64,000 bases of DNA from positions 434,001 to 498,000 of the forward strand of contig NW_027043830.1 of NCBI RefSeq assembly GCF_037102585.1, given 5' to 3'. Position 1 is the first letter of the stretch. The number at the start of each line of letters is the position of its first letter. Under the pieces are notes generated by a model, which was given only the letters and a program-made list of their open reading frames with translations, had not been told where the DNA came from and made no database searches. Positions 33,401 to 42,830 of this stretch are shown here, piece after piece. The position numbers were made by a program, and so were the translations under genes. Source of the DNA: Saccharomycopsis crataegensis (Eukaryota > Ascomycota > Saccharomycetes > Ascoideales > Saccharomycopsidaceae).

Positions 33401-35102
33401 AACATGGTCCAATTTTGGGTTTTTCATTCCTCGTAGTGACTTCAATCGCATTAAGACCTCGAGAAAACATTTTAATCTCGCTTGATTGCAAGCTTCCTGA
33501 GACAGAATAAAGATTTGATAGATTTCTGCTGATCAAAGGTTGAAAATTTGAACCACCTGCGCAAATTTCCAGATTTTCATCATATTCTAGTTGTAATATT
33601 GGTCCATCATTGAACTCTTTCAAATATTGAATTGGTTTTATATGCGGTTCTATTGCATCAACATGAAAAATTACAGAATTCGAAACACTTGAAGTAGCAA
33701 TGAAGTAACCCGACTCAATATATGATAAACAGTTAGCTTGATTAATAAAGTCGTTGGATCTGTCATTATATGGTGAGCTCAAATCATAAAGCGACCACGT
33801 CTTAATCTGTACTAATGTGTCTGATACATTGATTCTGGACAAGGTCGGAGTTCTCCGACGGAAAAACCCATCTATACTCTTGGAATTTATGGATGCATTG
33901 GATGTTGGTTTAGCCTTTGAAGATAAGCACACTTTAAAGCCAAGCAATAAGATATTGTTTTGAGAAGAAACTAAGAAAATTTTAAACGTAAAGATGTCAG
34001 CATTCTCTTCCAGAGCATCATGCGTAACTTCTGTGATGCTATGAGCCAATATCGTTAATCCCTCTTTAATTTCTTTATAAGACAGGTCATCTGAGTCCAA
34101 AATAGTGTTTCTTTGCAATATATTATACTTTTTTTGCCCCAACTTAAGTGATGGATTGGATTTGGTGTTGAGAGGAATCATTTCGTAAATCAAGTTTTCA
34201 ACATTCTGTACTGGGTTTTTGAGACTTGCGGTTGCCAAATTTGGAGGAGGAAGATAATATTGTTTGTGGAGAAAATTAACTATGAATCCACAGGAGTTCT
34301 GGTTCTCGTTATTGGTTAATTTGATAATATAGTTTGGAGAGCCCGCCTCTTCTGGAAAACTCCCAAGGGTAGTGAACATGGAAATCTTGGAAGTGGATAA
34401 ATCCAAGCTGTAAAAATCGAGACTTCCTGAAGGAATAGAATTTTTTAAGGTCATTACATAATATTTGTTCCCTTCTGTTCTGAATATTTCGATCTGTTTA
34501 AGTGATTCTATATCCACTGTTGCAGTTGATTTCTGTTGAAATATTGAATTCTTTGCAGTCGTTGAAAGTTTTTGTGATCCGAGTTTCTTTAATACTGCAT
34601 TTTCAATTTTACTCAATTGGACGATTTCAAGAGCACCCACATGTGTTTGAATTGCTAAAATGTTTTGAAAAATACAGATGCTGAGTTTAGAACTTATTGG
34701 TAACGATGAGGTGATTATTAATTTCTCGATGATTTTAAAAGATTTTGTCTCTTCTTTATAAGCAATTACCCAAAGTTCAAGAGATTTAGTAAGCACGATC
34801 AATAAGCTTCCGATCTTTATTTTCGTTTCCATATCATAATCACAAACATCTACTATTGTATCGAGAAACTCCATGGTATGTATCTGGTTTAAACCATTTT
34901 GATCCACCTTGTGAAACTCAAGTGAGTTTGGTTTTACGATAATAGCAGCATTTTCCCCAGGTCCAAAAACTGGCGCATATAGCGATTTTAGTATCGAGTT
35001 GGGCTGTTGTATAGAAGATAGTAGAATTGACATTTCAGAATAGCCCAACCAACCACATGAAGCATCCTCACTAATGTACTCCAGAGAGTCGAGATGAGCC
35101 AT
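30462..35102 (-). CDS. MMS1: DDB1/CPSF-A family beta-propeller protein, probably Mms1
   Basis: A 1546-residue protein starting at the ATG at 35102 (MAHLDSLEYISED); upstream in-frame codons offer only a TTG. Its size, repeated beta-strand layout and C-terminal block (KTISKFNLGDNINVIEAL, LVGSVIGGIYTLSLID, then TNFIDGTLFQKFLNL) fit the three-propeller family that includes DDB1, Rse1, Cft1 and Mms1. The C-terminal end does not resemble what I remember of Cft1 or the Rse1/SF3B3 family, and the overall divergence suggests Mms1, the adaptor of the Rtt101 cullin ubiquitin ligase in replication-fork repair. An acidic insert (EGQEEEEDDDLIILTSNRKK) lies around residue 990. The family is fairly secure, the exact member less so; Rse1 is the main alternative. 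Confidence 0.55.
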   Translation of the reverse strand: MAHLDSLEYISEDASCGWLGYSEMSILLSSIQQPNSILKSLYAPVFGPGENAAIIVKPNSLEFHKVDQNGLNQIHTMEFLDTIVDVCDYDMETKIKIGSLLIVLTKSLELWVIAYKEETKSFKIIEKLIITSSLPISSKLSICIFQNILAIQTHVGALEIVQLSKIENAVLKKLGSQKLSTTAKNSIFQQKSTATVDIESLKQIEIFRTEGNKYYVMTLKNSIPSGSLDFYSLDLSTSKISMFTTLGSFPEEAGSPNYIIKLTNNENQNSCGFIVNFLHKQYYLPPPNLATASLKNPVQNVENLIYEMIPLNTKSNPSLKLGQKKYNILQRNTILDSDDLSYKEIKEGLTILAHSITEVTHDALEENADIFTFKIFLVSSQNNILLLGFKVCLSSKAKPTSNASINSKSIDGFFRRRTPTLSRINVSDTLVQIKTWSLYDLSSPYNDRSNDFINQANCLSYIESGYFIATSSVSNSVIFHVDAIEPHIKPIQYLKEFNDGPILQLEYDENLEICAGGSNFQPLISRNLSNLYSVSGSLQSSEIKMFSRGLNAIEVTTRNEKPKIGPCFNLRDTLLQKKRSFETSYGGLHILYFEQIANESRITKPTSILDDNTGFLEFYLTRVTSENELSLEFIPCKFKEDTTSEENGLLRCGRIKELSFFEDRLVIIFEQELKVYNFADFGTHYYERLEYNAELSRSLERDPVSQIYLGSGNEIFLFCESEEKKYFRYLNLIENIDRELPVPTDVDISFGLNENTLVFDLEVDAVNEVFYLVICTFEGDNKVVKYKYSQIDPHLEFIKDFGFHKKSFFNSIAIDNIRDEVILLGTTSSRSLVIIKLHSIVSGFKNSKVINESDYLKYNLDDFSAEIIKSKSLRNTYYLKTPNANTVHLLNLHKQPSSPSISYELGILNFPFNHPNTTLYSEFEHQGKTYLMTDGFPNAQFFKVDAKMLMRKPCLEEGVRHRVAGDQQEGQEEEEDDDLIILTSNRKKNIIGDGIDKEISNQRNKCRKIVKQNTNMTASVDADGDTLLQILPDNTSFQEKSNFYTVIKSIELTDLIRKIIIMKQFNLMVVVTNKYPNSCEPKGNRLDKTVSTIKLLNLKSFELLSCNVLEGYEVVDLIDACYQKPKSTEIKGPAHVENILGFEDKTSVGLQKMLMNKFLVVSNCSGSTYREKNRDTGDLDDADVVNEFKLFSVITEEKTGIILESSYKNSSKSQFYSIHNFGYRLFLATGNKTGIFRINYRPSTRQFYIERTFEKRISRLFTDKITSINNMIMINDIYKGPMTFKLSLIKYTESKPAQSGPKDIYTVSDYAVANKYEDYEMSLRISIYELDQINEMASIDSCLTNSFLSQLVDLSNNLSVVFKKVGFKDKKLNIEKKTISKFNLGDNINVIEALPSYGCYPTMKFNGMITKQFIGEANGSDEFFSGNIASTIFPLSLVGSVIGGIYTLSLIDNKGAADLLKRLQDHLVGIFDASPKDDQSMAAFHKFRNPKVFGSVVEDEYTNFIDGTLFQKFLNLPMDQQKSHLANEDIEAMKRIISASTLGLGN

Positions 35103-35246
35103 GGAAAATAAATTATTACATAAAAAAAAAATGTCACGTGAGCATGTCCGATTTTTTTTTTTGGCACCTTTTCTGAGGACTGATGAGATGAGTTGCTTTC
35201 TATACTGCAACTGTCAGTGGTGATTACTAGAGATTATCATCCAAAA
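35103..35246. promoter_or_regulatory. Compact divergent promoter MMS1-like / FMP46-like
   Basis: Only 144 bp separate the two start codons. The spacer contains CACGTG (35135-35140), a T run (35153-35162) and a GATGAGATGAG sequence (35182-35192) that resembles the PAC element. One or both factors bound here may serve both genes. Confidence 0.45.
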
Positions 35247-35893
35247 ATGTCATTGTTCAAGTCCCTTCAACACATTCCGGGGGTGATCACCATCTTGTAT
35301 GTTTTTACAGCTTTGAGTATTTTCAAAAAAAAAATAATAGGGGAGTTCATTCATTCTAACAATATCGCAGCCATTTGCCGCATAATAATCAATCGATCGA
35401 GCTCTTGAAAATCCTCAACAAGCACCAAGTGAGTTCTGCTCCAATATCCACTGGAAAATCATGGTTATCCAGGATATTTGCTTTAAATCCTGGCCAAGAT
35501 AAGGATAAATCCACCAAGGCAATCGACGAGATCTTGTTCCGCGATTCCGATGGCTTGAAAGTGTCAAATGATTTCAAGAATGCCCTTTATTACATTGATA
35601 TTCAAAACAAATTCCCTACCTCTCAACAATTCAAGTTGATTTTTGACTACGCCCGGAAGGATCCGGAAAACTTGAAGGCTTACGAATCAGTGTTTCCAAA
35701 ACTCATCAACAAGGAAAGTTCAGGAGCCCTAATTTTACCCGAATCTTCCATTCTCAAAAATTTGGCACTTAAACCAATCATTGAGGTGCCAAAAGGATCA
35801 TTTGACGCCCCATTAGTAGTGGACTGGCTGAAGTGTAAAATCAGAAACGAGGCAAAAGGGTTGGAAGAAATTCTTGAAGAGTATAAGGCATAA
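35247..35893 (+). CDS. FMP46: FMP46-like mitochondrial redox protein, DUF1687 (two exons)
   Basis: Coding sequence: 35247-35296 joined to 35371-35893, 190 residues. Exon 1 encodes MSLFKSLQHIPGVITI and the junction restores IFHLPHNNQSIELLKIL, which matches the start of the fungal DUF1687 thioredoxin-like family (a short strand, then FH and a helix). The rest shows the family features: FPTSQQFKLIFDYA, YESVFPKLINKE and a terminal VVDWLKCKI motif. S. cerevisiae Fmp46 is a mitochondrial protein of about this size thought to have a redox role; the function is not well established. Without the first exon the longest frame has no family-like N-terminus, which supports the intron. Confidence 0.75.
35297..35370 (+). 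other. Intron of FMP46-like gene
   Basis: 74 nt: GTATGT at the 5' end, TTCTAAC (35354-35360) as the likely branch site, a one-base variant of TACTAAC, and CGCAG at the 3' end. Splicing keeps the frame and joins two family-like segments. Confidence 0.8.
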
Positions 35894-36348
35894 TAGTTCA
35901 ATATAAAGGCGTGGTTGTTTTATATTACTCGTAGATTAGGTTCGTGTGTATATATGTGTAATTATGCAGCTATCATGGTACTTTTTTTTTGCATATTTAC
36001 GAACGGTTGTTGACATCACAAAAAGAGAAAAAAGCGGCAAGAACACTTTCCAAAAGTTTTATTTTTAGCAATGCCGTCAAAGCCACTAAGGAAAAGCATT
36101 TCCAGAGTTCGTCAGTAAGAAACAAGGCAATCGTCGTTTGGGAATACCTGTGTTTTTGATATATCATCCTTCTCCGGCACTAAATATTTCAGCTGATTGA
36201 ATATCCTGCTGCGAAACTGGTAACTCCGGGGTCGGTGGCTGTACTTTTTAGAAAGAGACAGGGGTGTATTGCACAGAATTTGAACAACCAATGGAATTGG
36301 ACTTATACCGCGCTGAGTTTTCATAATTATAGTTGATAAATTATATAA
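35894..36348 (+). promoter_or_regulatory. FMP46-like 3' region and HUL4 promoter
   Basis: 455 bp between two plus-strand genes. I see no ORF or specific regulatory motif beyond a T run near 35981. Confidence 0.4.
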
Positions 36349-39228
36349 ATGCCCTTTTATGCTGGAAATACTGAAGTTTTTGTATCTCACATGGCCATGG
36401 AACAGCCTCGCTCATCTCATCAACCAAATCAACAAGTCCTGAGAAGGGGAACTAACGGTGATAGTAATCATGCTAGCAGCAGTAATGGCTTCGGTGTAGC
36501 AGGCTACATTGGCTGGTCGTTATTTTCGGGTTTGATACCCAAGTCTGTTGATCCTTCACTTTCTCCAAACTCTTCCATTTCCTCGGCCTCATTGGCCTCT
36601 TCTATAGATAACACTGATTATGTTCTTGATGGTTGCAAATGCTGTGGTAATATCATCAAATATCCATCGCACATTCAAAAATATCGTTGCGTTTTTTGCG
36701 ATACCATGTTTGTTACCAACAATTATGACTTTAACACCCCGTCACACGGCATTAAGGCTTTATCTCAGAAACTTGAACCAATATCTTTTCAGGCGGTCAA
36801 ACGAATCGCTGATGTTTGTTTTGAGGAATTCAGGAAACATATTGCCGAGAACTCGCCTTCAAGGGTTGCAGGATTTGAAAAGTTCAGACCATTAGAAGAT
36901 TATTTATACAGAAGTTTCAATAGTTTTGATTGCCTAAGCCGTTCTTTCCCACTATTCAAGAATTACAAATTAAGTCATTCTCAACCCAATGTTGACTTTA
37001 AAGAAGTACGGGAAACGTTCAAATTGCTATTATCATTGCCAGTTAAAAAACCATTTTTCGTGTTATTAACGGCGGTGAGTAACTTGCTTCAAAGTCCTTT
37101 GCTAACCGAGGCTCCAGAAGACTTGAATTGGTTATTAATTTTATTGGAACTACCTACTTTACCTTTTTGTTTGCGTTTTGGTAAACCACCTGCGGATGCT
37201 TCTCAAAATGCTACAACGCCAACATCAAGGATGCATCCAAATATTATATTTTTTGAGTCTAGAGAAGTCAAAAATGTCAGTTATAAAATAATAGAAAGAG
37301 TCATTGGCTTCTTGTCTAATTGTGATGAGGTTTGTGTTAATTATCTTGTGAATTGGTTTGCCAAGTATTCCACAATAGAATTTAAAAGCAAAGTTGAATT
37401 GATCAATTTGTACATAACATTTCAAATGAGATCTCTACTCAATCGCTTCCAAGAAGCCGAGCATGACAAAGGAAAAAATCAGCCAGCTTTTCCAGAGCTG
37501 CTTGCCCAAAGAAGGTATTTATCTGAGAACTTACCTAATAGTGGCCATGATAAATTCAATGACTCCTTACCAACCTCCGCCTCTACAGTAAATTCCCTGT
37601 CTCTGAATTTTTTACAAATGCCATCCAGATTACCAGTATGGCCGGCAAATAGCAAAAAAAGATCAAAAAAGAATGACAAATTTAGATTGGGAATAGCTCA
37701 ATACGGTAATGAATGGCGGTTGAAAACTGCGGCGAAATTTTTATCATTTTTCTATCAAGCTTTAACTTCTGGTAAATCAGATATCCGGTGTGAGTCTTCA
37801 TTTTTCTACAACTCTATGGTGGATTTTATCAATGTGAAACAAGATTTCGATGCTTGGCAAACCCTCTCTGGTAAAAAATCTACCACGAAGACGGAATTAA
37901 AGGTCAATGATATGGTTATTTCCGTCAATGATTATCTCAGATCAGCGGTCAGTGTGCCAATATCCCCAATTGGGGCTTCGGGTAACGTTTCCAGTCCCAC
38001 CTTTGCGTTTTGCCAGTTCCCATTTCTATTGTCACTAGCAGGAAAGATATCTATCATTGAATATGAAGCTAAAAGTCAAATGCTGAAGAAAGCTGAAGAA
38101 GCTTTTCTTCATGCAGTGAACAAGAAAACTATTGTGGAAGTGCATTTCAAGGTAAGGATAAGAAGGGATCAAATCACTAACGATTCTTTAAGGTGTATCA
38201 AGGAGAATGCCAAAGATTTAAAAAAATCTTTGAAAGTGGAATTTATTGGTGAAGTGGGTATAGATGCGGGAGGGTTGAAGAAGGAATGGTTCTTGATATT
38301 GACGAAAAAATTACTTGATCCACTTAATGGGTTGTTTTATAATATCGATCAGTCCAACTATTTATGGTTTACGTTAAATGCAGACAATGCTGAATCATTG
38401 GAGTTGTATTACTTGATCGGAGTTGTGCTTGGATTAGCAATGTATAATTCTACGATTTTGGATTTAAAGTTCCCACATGTGCTATTCAAGTTATTATTCG
38501 ATAAACCTGTTGGATTTCAAGATTATTGTGACCTCTTCCCAGAAACTGCATCAAACTTGAAGAAAATGGGCTCCTATGATGGTGATGACTTCAATGAAGT
38601 TTTTGATGGTTTTTATTTTGACCTTAGTTATAAAGATGCATTTGATAAAATTCACACTGTGGACTTGATAGAAAAAGGTGGTGAAATTGCTGTGAATAAG
38701 TCCAACAAGAACTCTTATATTAAAAAGTATTCCGAATACTTTTTAATCGATGGCATCAAGGAAAAATTTGAAGCTTTCAAGAGAGGTTTCCACAGCGTTA
38801 TCAATGGCAATTCTTATTCTTTGCTTTCACCTGAGGAAGTTGAGTTGATTTTATGTGGAAGTGATGAAGCAAATTCAAAATTTGATCTTGTCAGTTTGAA
38901 GTCAGTAACAAAGTATAATGGGTTTGCAGATATTTCTGCTGCTGATAAAACCGCGATTGTTAAATGGTTTTGGGAATTTTTTGAAGGCTTGAGTATTGCG
39001 GGACAAAAGAAGTTGATGTTATTCATTACTGGCTCCGACAGAATTCCTGCCACGGGAATCGTTAGTATGAACTTTAAGATCACGAAGCTTGGCAGCGATA
39101 CTGGTAGACTACCTGTTGCACATACTTGCTTTAACGAGCTTTGTATTTATGAATATTCTTCCAAAGATAACTTCTTTTCTAAGTTGAGCATGGCAATGAA
39201 TGAAAGTGAAGGGTTTGGAATCAAGTAA
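36349..39228 (+). CDS. HUL4: HECT-type E3 ubiquitin ligase Hul4
   Basis: A 959-residue HECT ligase. Near residues 93-125 it has a CxxC...CxxC element (CKCCGNI and RCVFCDTMF) characteristic of the Hul4 N-terminus. The HECT domain occupies about residues 620-959, with EFIGEVGIDAGGLKKEWF at its start. The catalytic cysteine is Cys927 in VAHTCFNELC, 32 residues from the end, as expected for a HECT C-lobe. S. cerevisiae Hul4 is 892 residues and has been linked to nuclear quality control and to degradation of proteins trapped on DNA or RNA. Two in-frame ATGs occur within the first 17 residues; the first is used here, and the second pair (MAMEQPRSS) is a possible alternative. Confidence 0.9.
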   Translation: MPFYAGNTEVFVSHMAMEQPRSSHQPNQQVLRRGTNGDSNHASSSNGFGVAGYIGWSLFSGLIPKSVDPSLSPNSSISSASLASSIDNTDYVLDGCKCCGNIIKYPSHIQKYRCVFCDTMFVTNNYDFNTPSHGIKALSQKLEPISFQAVKRIADVCFEEFRKHIAENSPSRVAGFEKFRPLEDYLYRSFNSFDCLSRSFPLFKNYKLSHSQPNVDFKEVRETFKLLLSLPVKKPFFVLLTAVSNLLQSPLLTEAPEDLNWLLILLELPTLPFCLRFGKPPADASQNATTPTSRMHPNIIFFESREVKNVSYKIIERVIGFLSNCDEVCVNYLVNWFAKYSTIEFKSKVELINLYITFQMRSLLNRFQEAEHDKGKNQPAFPELLAQRRYLSENLPNSGHDKFNDSLPTSASTVNSLSLNFLQMPSRLPVWPANSKKRSKKNDKFRLGIAQYGNEWRLKTAAKFLSFFYQALTSGKSDIRCESSFFYNSMVDFINVKQDFDAWQTLSGKKSTTKTELKVNDMVISVNDYLRSAVSVPISPIGASGNVSSPTFAFCQFPFLLSLAGKISIIEYEAKSQMLKKAEEAFLHAVNKKTIVEVHFKVRIRRDQITNDSLRCIKENAKDLKKSLKVEFIGEVGIDAGGLKKEWFLILTKKLLDPLNGLFYNIDQSNYLWFTLNADNAESLELYYLIGVVLGLAMYNSTILDLKFPHVLFKLLFDKPVGFQDYCDLFPETASNLKKMGSYDGDDFNEVFDGFYFDLSYKDAFDKIHTVDLIEKGGEIAVNKSNKNSYIKKYSEYFLIDGIKEKFEAFKRGFHSVINGNSYSLLSPEEVELILCGSDEANSKFDLVSLKSVTKYNGFADISAADKTAIVKWFWEFFEGLSIAGQKKLMLFITGSDRIPATGIVSMNFKITKLGSDTGRLPVAHTCFNELCIYEYSSKDNFFSKLSMAMNESEGFGIK

Positions 39229-39632
39229 AGGTTTTCAAAAAAAAAAAAGGAAAAGAAAAAGAGATGAGCGTTTTTATGTTTTTTGATGTTGTTTTTATTA
39301 GTTTATTTCTTCACATGTCGTTATATAATTGGCGATCCATTAAATATACAATATTACTATTTCGAGTGTGCAAACTTCCCCAAGTATTTCTACTACGCTT
39401 AAGCAGTGACTTTTAGTATCTATACTTATGTATACATTGAAAATGGGTGGAAGATATTGGCATACTTTTTCATATATTCATGCTATTTGATGTGAAAAAT
39501 AAAAGTACACTATTGTTAGAAGAGAAGAGTCTAATATACATTGAAGGTAGCAAACTATAACGATAAAATTTAAAAAGACAAGAAGATAAATGTGAAAAAG
39601 AAAAATAGAAATAAAAAACCTCTGAGCATGAA
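39229..39632. other. Convergent intergenic region HUL4/RSC1-2
   Basis: 404 bp of AT-rich 3' flanking DNA. I see no gene or notable repeat other than an A run just after the HUL4 stop codon. Confidence 0.6.
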
Positions 39633-42239
39633 TCAAAACTGTACTTGATCCAACTTATTATTCTTTGCAAATTTCCAACTTAAATATTTAGCAGTATGAT
39701 TGATACCACCTATACCTGCAAAACCAAACCCTGGCCCATCTATCACCTCTTCATCATTTACGCTACCATGATTGTGGTCTTTGCCCATGGCTGCATTAGT
39801 CTTGGCCGCTGCTCTTTTGTCTCTTGCCCTTTTTGGACTCAACTCCCCATTTCCTTGATCATCTTCTTCATTCTCTTCTTGTGGGAAAACCCGCTTTCTT
39901 GACTGTTGCACAAGGTTACTGAGGGTCAATAAATTGGTGGATTGAATCTTAGACGACACAAATACCGGTGGGGAAGTGAACCAAACAATTGGTAATGGAG
40001 GCTTACCATTCTCTGTGAGTTGATTTTCCCCATTGACTTCGGGATCATCTTCAGTTTTCACTGGCAATTCGTTAGCCGTGGCCACCGCAAGGTCTCTATT
40101 CATTGGACCAAACCTTCTACGGTAATTGAAATCATCCATTCTCATATAATTGTACTCTTCCAATTCCAAATCAATATTTGCCGGTAACGTGTAAGAGAAG
40201 TTCGAGTTCAAGGTGATGTAACTAGAATTAGCATGATGAACCGGTACCGGAGGAGAAAATGGTACTTGGTTAGAAATTACTCCCCCAGGAGGCGGAGATG
40301 GTAAATATGATTGAGCACCGTTCATTGGCATACCAGTGAAACCAGGGATTGGTGCCATTTTTCCTGGGATATAACTTGAATTCATTGACACAACACCACC
40401 ATTCATTCCAGCAGCGTTTTGAGGCAATGGAATATTGGTGACGTTTTTGACATTACTGATGTTCTTTGGGATATTGTTTTTGTTCGGATTCATCGAAGTA
40501 GAGTATTGGCCCAAATCATCTTTTGGGTCAGGTGGTCTCTTATAAACCGCACCAATTAATGGTGGAGCATTAGGATGACCCAATGCAGGATCAGGAATAG
40601 GGTCATTATAATTTGCGTTTGGAGGTAACAAATGTTTCAAGGGACTTTCAATCTTCGGCATCACACGAAGCGACTTCAACGGGATGATTGGATCTTCAAT
40701 ATGACGAACCTCATCCGGTAAACATGCTTTCCAAGTTCTGATTTTATTAAACCCTTTATCAGTATCGTTATAACGGAATTCGCAAACAAATAATGGACCT
40801 TCGAATTGGACACCTGGGTCCCCTCTTTGATATCTGGTAAAATAAGCCACATAACATTTGCCAACAATTTCTTCTGCAGAATGGTCTCTGTACTGACCAC
40901 TTTTACAAACTTCATTAGGATAGAATAAACGATCCACTCTATGAACTGTTTGTTCTGGACGGTAATACCAACAAACATTTATCCAACGCTTTCCATCTTG
41001 AGTTTCCCACATTCTGAATAACTGTGCCACAATAGGTTTGTTTTCATCATTCGGATTACGCACCAAAATCCAGTCCCCAATTTTATAAGTTTTCCCATTG
41101 ACATCCACATGATCTACAGGAATCTTCAAAGAGTGAGAGCCATCACTTGACATAAACGCATTGTCAGGCTTGCTGGTTTCCTCTTTAATGTACTCTTGTG
41201 CCCTCATTTCCAATAAATAAGTGTCGTTAACAATCTTGGAGCCCGGACTGTTATAAGTCTTTGAATTGGCGAACATTGTGTTTAAATCATCAACAAATTG
41301 CTCGACATTGGCATAACTTCTTTGACGAATTTTGATTTTCATGACATCCAAAGAAATTGGTTTGGTAATCACCTGGTAATATTCTGGATATTCTTTTGAA
41401 TCTGGTAATCTATCGAAATAAAGATGGACAAAATCGCCACGTTCATTCCTCACTTTTTTCAACAGTCTCATTATATTTTTAATTCTTTGTTCGTATGGAC
41501 GATCAATAATTGGAGGTCTGCCTCTCTTACACCAGGCATCATAAGTCAAATCTGGATTATATCCATTAGGAGGCTGAGGAGTTAAACTGCCATGTTTCGT
41601 TGTATAAGCGACTGATGATTGATGCGGACTAATTACAGGGGTATTACCGTAGTTCGTGATGGAAGGCGAATGCATACCCACTGTAGCTTGTTGAGGTATC
41701 GTCACATTTGGTGCCATTGTCATTTGTGGTGTTTGAGAAGGTTGAGTAACTACCGGCTGTTGTGAAAGAAGTGGAGGAGGTCTCTTTGGTTGAGTGTAAG
41801 TTTGGCCTTCTGGTAAATCCTCAGGAAGCGGACCCAAATCAGGATAAGGAATCAATGGAGCATATTTTTCAAACTTAGGATCAGTGTGCATTCTTGGGAT
41901 AATTTTGTTCTTGATATATTGTTCAATGACGTTGGCATAATTATAAACCTGACTGTCTTTGACGTTATACGTTTTGGCATTCCATACAAGCTGGGCCAAA
42001 TCCCTGATGAAATCATTTGGGTGTGGATATCTCCCCTTTCTCAAGTTGGTCTTCATAATAGTTAACGAGATTGGATTTTGGATGATTTTGTAATATTCTG
42101 GGGTTTTGCGATCTGGCAAAGTCTTGAAAACATAGGCAATGTCCTCGCCTTGGTATTTGAGTTCGGCAATGCCATCAAGCAAACTGATTAGAAGCGTCGT
42201 TATAGGCGCCTCAAAAGGAGTGCCAACTGGTTTGGCCAT
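39633..42239 (-). CDS. RSC1/RSC2: RSC chromatin remodelling complex subunit Rsc1/Rsc2
   Basis: An 868-residue protein with the complete Rsc1/2 architecture: bromodomain 1 (about 15-115, YYKIIQNPISLTIMKTNLRK), an AT-hook (KRGRPPIID, about 235-245), bromodomain 2 (about 255-355, YYQVITKPISLDVMKIKIRQ), a BAH domain (about 385-510, YKIGDWILVRNPNDENKP), and the C-terminal CT region (EEYNYMRMDDFNYRRRFGP, VWFTSPPV). It is a subunit of the ATP-dependent RSC complex that sets nucleosome positions at promoters. Whether it corresponds to Rsc1 or Rsc2 cannot be decided, since many yeasts outside the whole-genome-duplication group have a single gene. Start ATG at 42239. Confidence 0.94.
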   Translation of the reverse strand: MAKPVGTPFEAPITTLLISLLDGIAELKYQGEDIAYVFKTLPDRKTPEYYKIIQNPISLTIMKTNLRKGRYPHPNDFIRDLAQLVWNAKTYNVKDSQVYNYANVIEQYIKNKIIPRMHTDPKFEKYAPLIPYPDLGPLPEDLPEGQTYTQPKRPPPLLSQQPVVTQPSQTPQMTMAPNVTIPQQATVGMHSPSITNYGNTPVISPHQSSVAYTTKHGSLTPQPPNGYNPDLTYDAWCKRGRPPIIDRPYEQRIKNIMRLLKKVRNERGDFVHLYFDRLPDSKEYPEYYQVITKPISLDVMKIKIRQRSYANVEQFVDDLNTMFANSKTYNSPGSKIVNDTYLLEMRAQEYIKEETSKPDNAFMSSDGSHSLKIPVDHVDVNGKTYKIGDWILVRNPNDENKPIVAQLFRMWETQDGKRWINVCWYYRPEQTVHRVDRLFYPNEVCKSGQYRDHSAEEIVGKCYVAYFTRYQRGDPGVQFEGPLFVCEFRYNDTDKGFNKIRTWKACLPDEVRHIEDPIIPLKSLRVMPKIESPLKHLLPPNANYNDPIPDPALGHPNAPPLIGAVYKRPPDPKDDLGQYSTSMNPNKNNIPKNISNVKNVTNIPLPQNAAGMNGGVVSMNSSYIPGKMAPIPGFTGMPMNGAQSYLPSPPPGGVISNQVPFSPPVPVHHANSSYITLNSNFSYTLPANIDLELEEYNYMRMDDFNYRRRFGPMNRDLAVATANELPVKTEDDPEVNGENQLTENGKPPLPIVWFTSPPVFVSSKIQSTNLLTLSNLVQQSRKRVFPQEENEEDDQGNGELSPKRARDKRAAAKTNAAMGKDHNHGSVNDEEVIDGPGFGFAGIGGINHTAKYLSWKFAKNNKLDQVQF

Positions 42240-42720
42240 TATTTAGAATCAGATATAAAGAATTGATGGACCTGACCCTGGGTCTTTTTTATTGATGTTT
42301 TTGTTTGTTTTTGCTTTTTTTTTTGGTGTTTTTTTTTTTTTCAAACTATCATAACAAAAACAAAATTTCGCGTCTTTTAATTGAAGATTTCGCTGCTCTT
42401 TTTTTTACTTTATTTTTTCTTACTGCTTTTTTTTCTTTGAACGCCCCCCGACAGTGTCTCCCGGACCATCTGTCACGCCATAAGGACGGGTTATAGGTCT
42501 CCCTTTTTCATTGGTGCATCTGATTTGACACGTGCTTACAGAAACAGTACTCTGGACTTGAGTAATCCTATGCCTATAGGCAAATAAAGTGATCATAAAT
42601 TTGGACTGGCATTCTTCCATCTCATGGTGAAATTTGCTCCCATTAAAGTGTAGGCCTCTAGTACAAATTTTTGGAAAAGAAGAAGGGAAAAAAAATATCA
42701 CGATGCTCATAACATGTAGT
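42240..42720 (-). promoter_or_regulatory. RSC1/2 upstream region
   Basis: Multiple T runs just before the gene (42317-42342 and 42398-42433) and a CACGTG at 42529-42534. Short open frames here have no coding character. Confidence 0.4.
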
Positions 42721-42801
42721 AGGAGAACTCATATCGGTAAACCCGTAAGCTGCTATTCTACACAATATTAATGTTGCTACATCTATAGTACCGATTATAT
42801 A

Positions 42802-42830
42802 CTCCAAATAGTGTTGATCACTATTTGGAG
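42802..42830. repeat. Perfect 12-bp inverted repeat with 5-nt loop
   Basis: CTCCAAATAGTG (42802-42813) and its exact complement CACTATTTGGAG (42819-42830) are separated by TTGAT. No coding region overlaps it. Confidence 0.95.
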
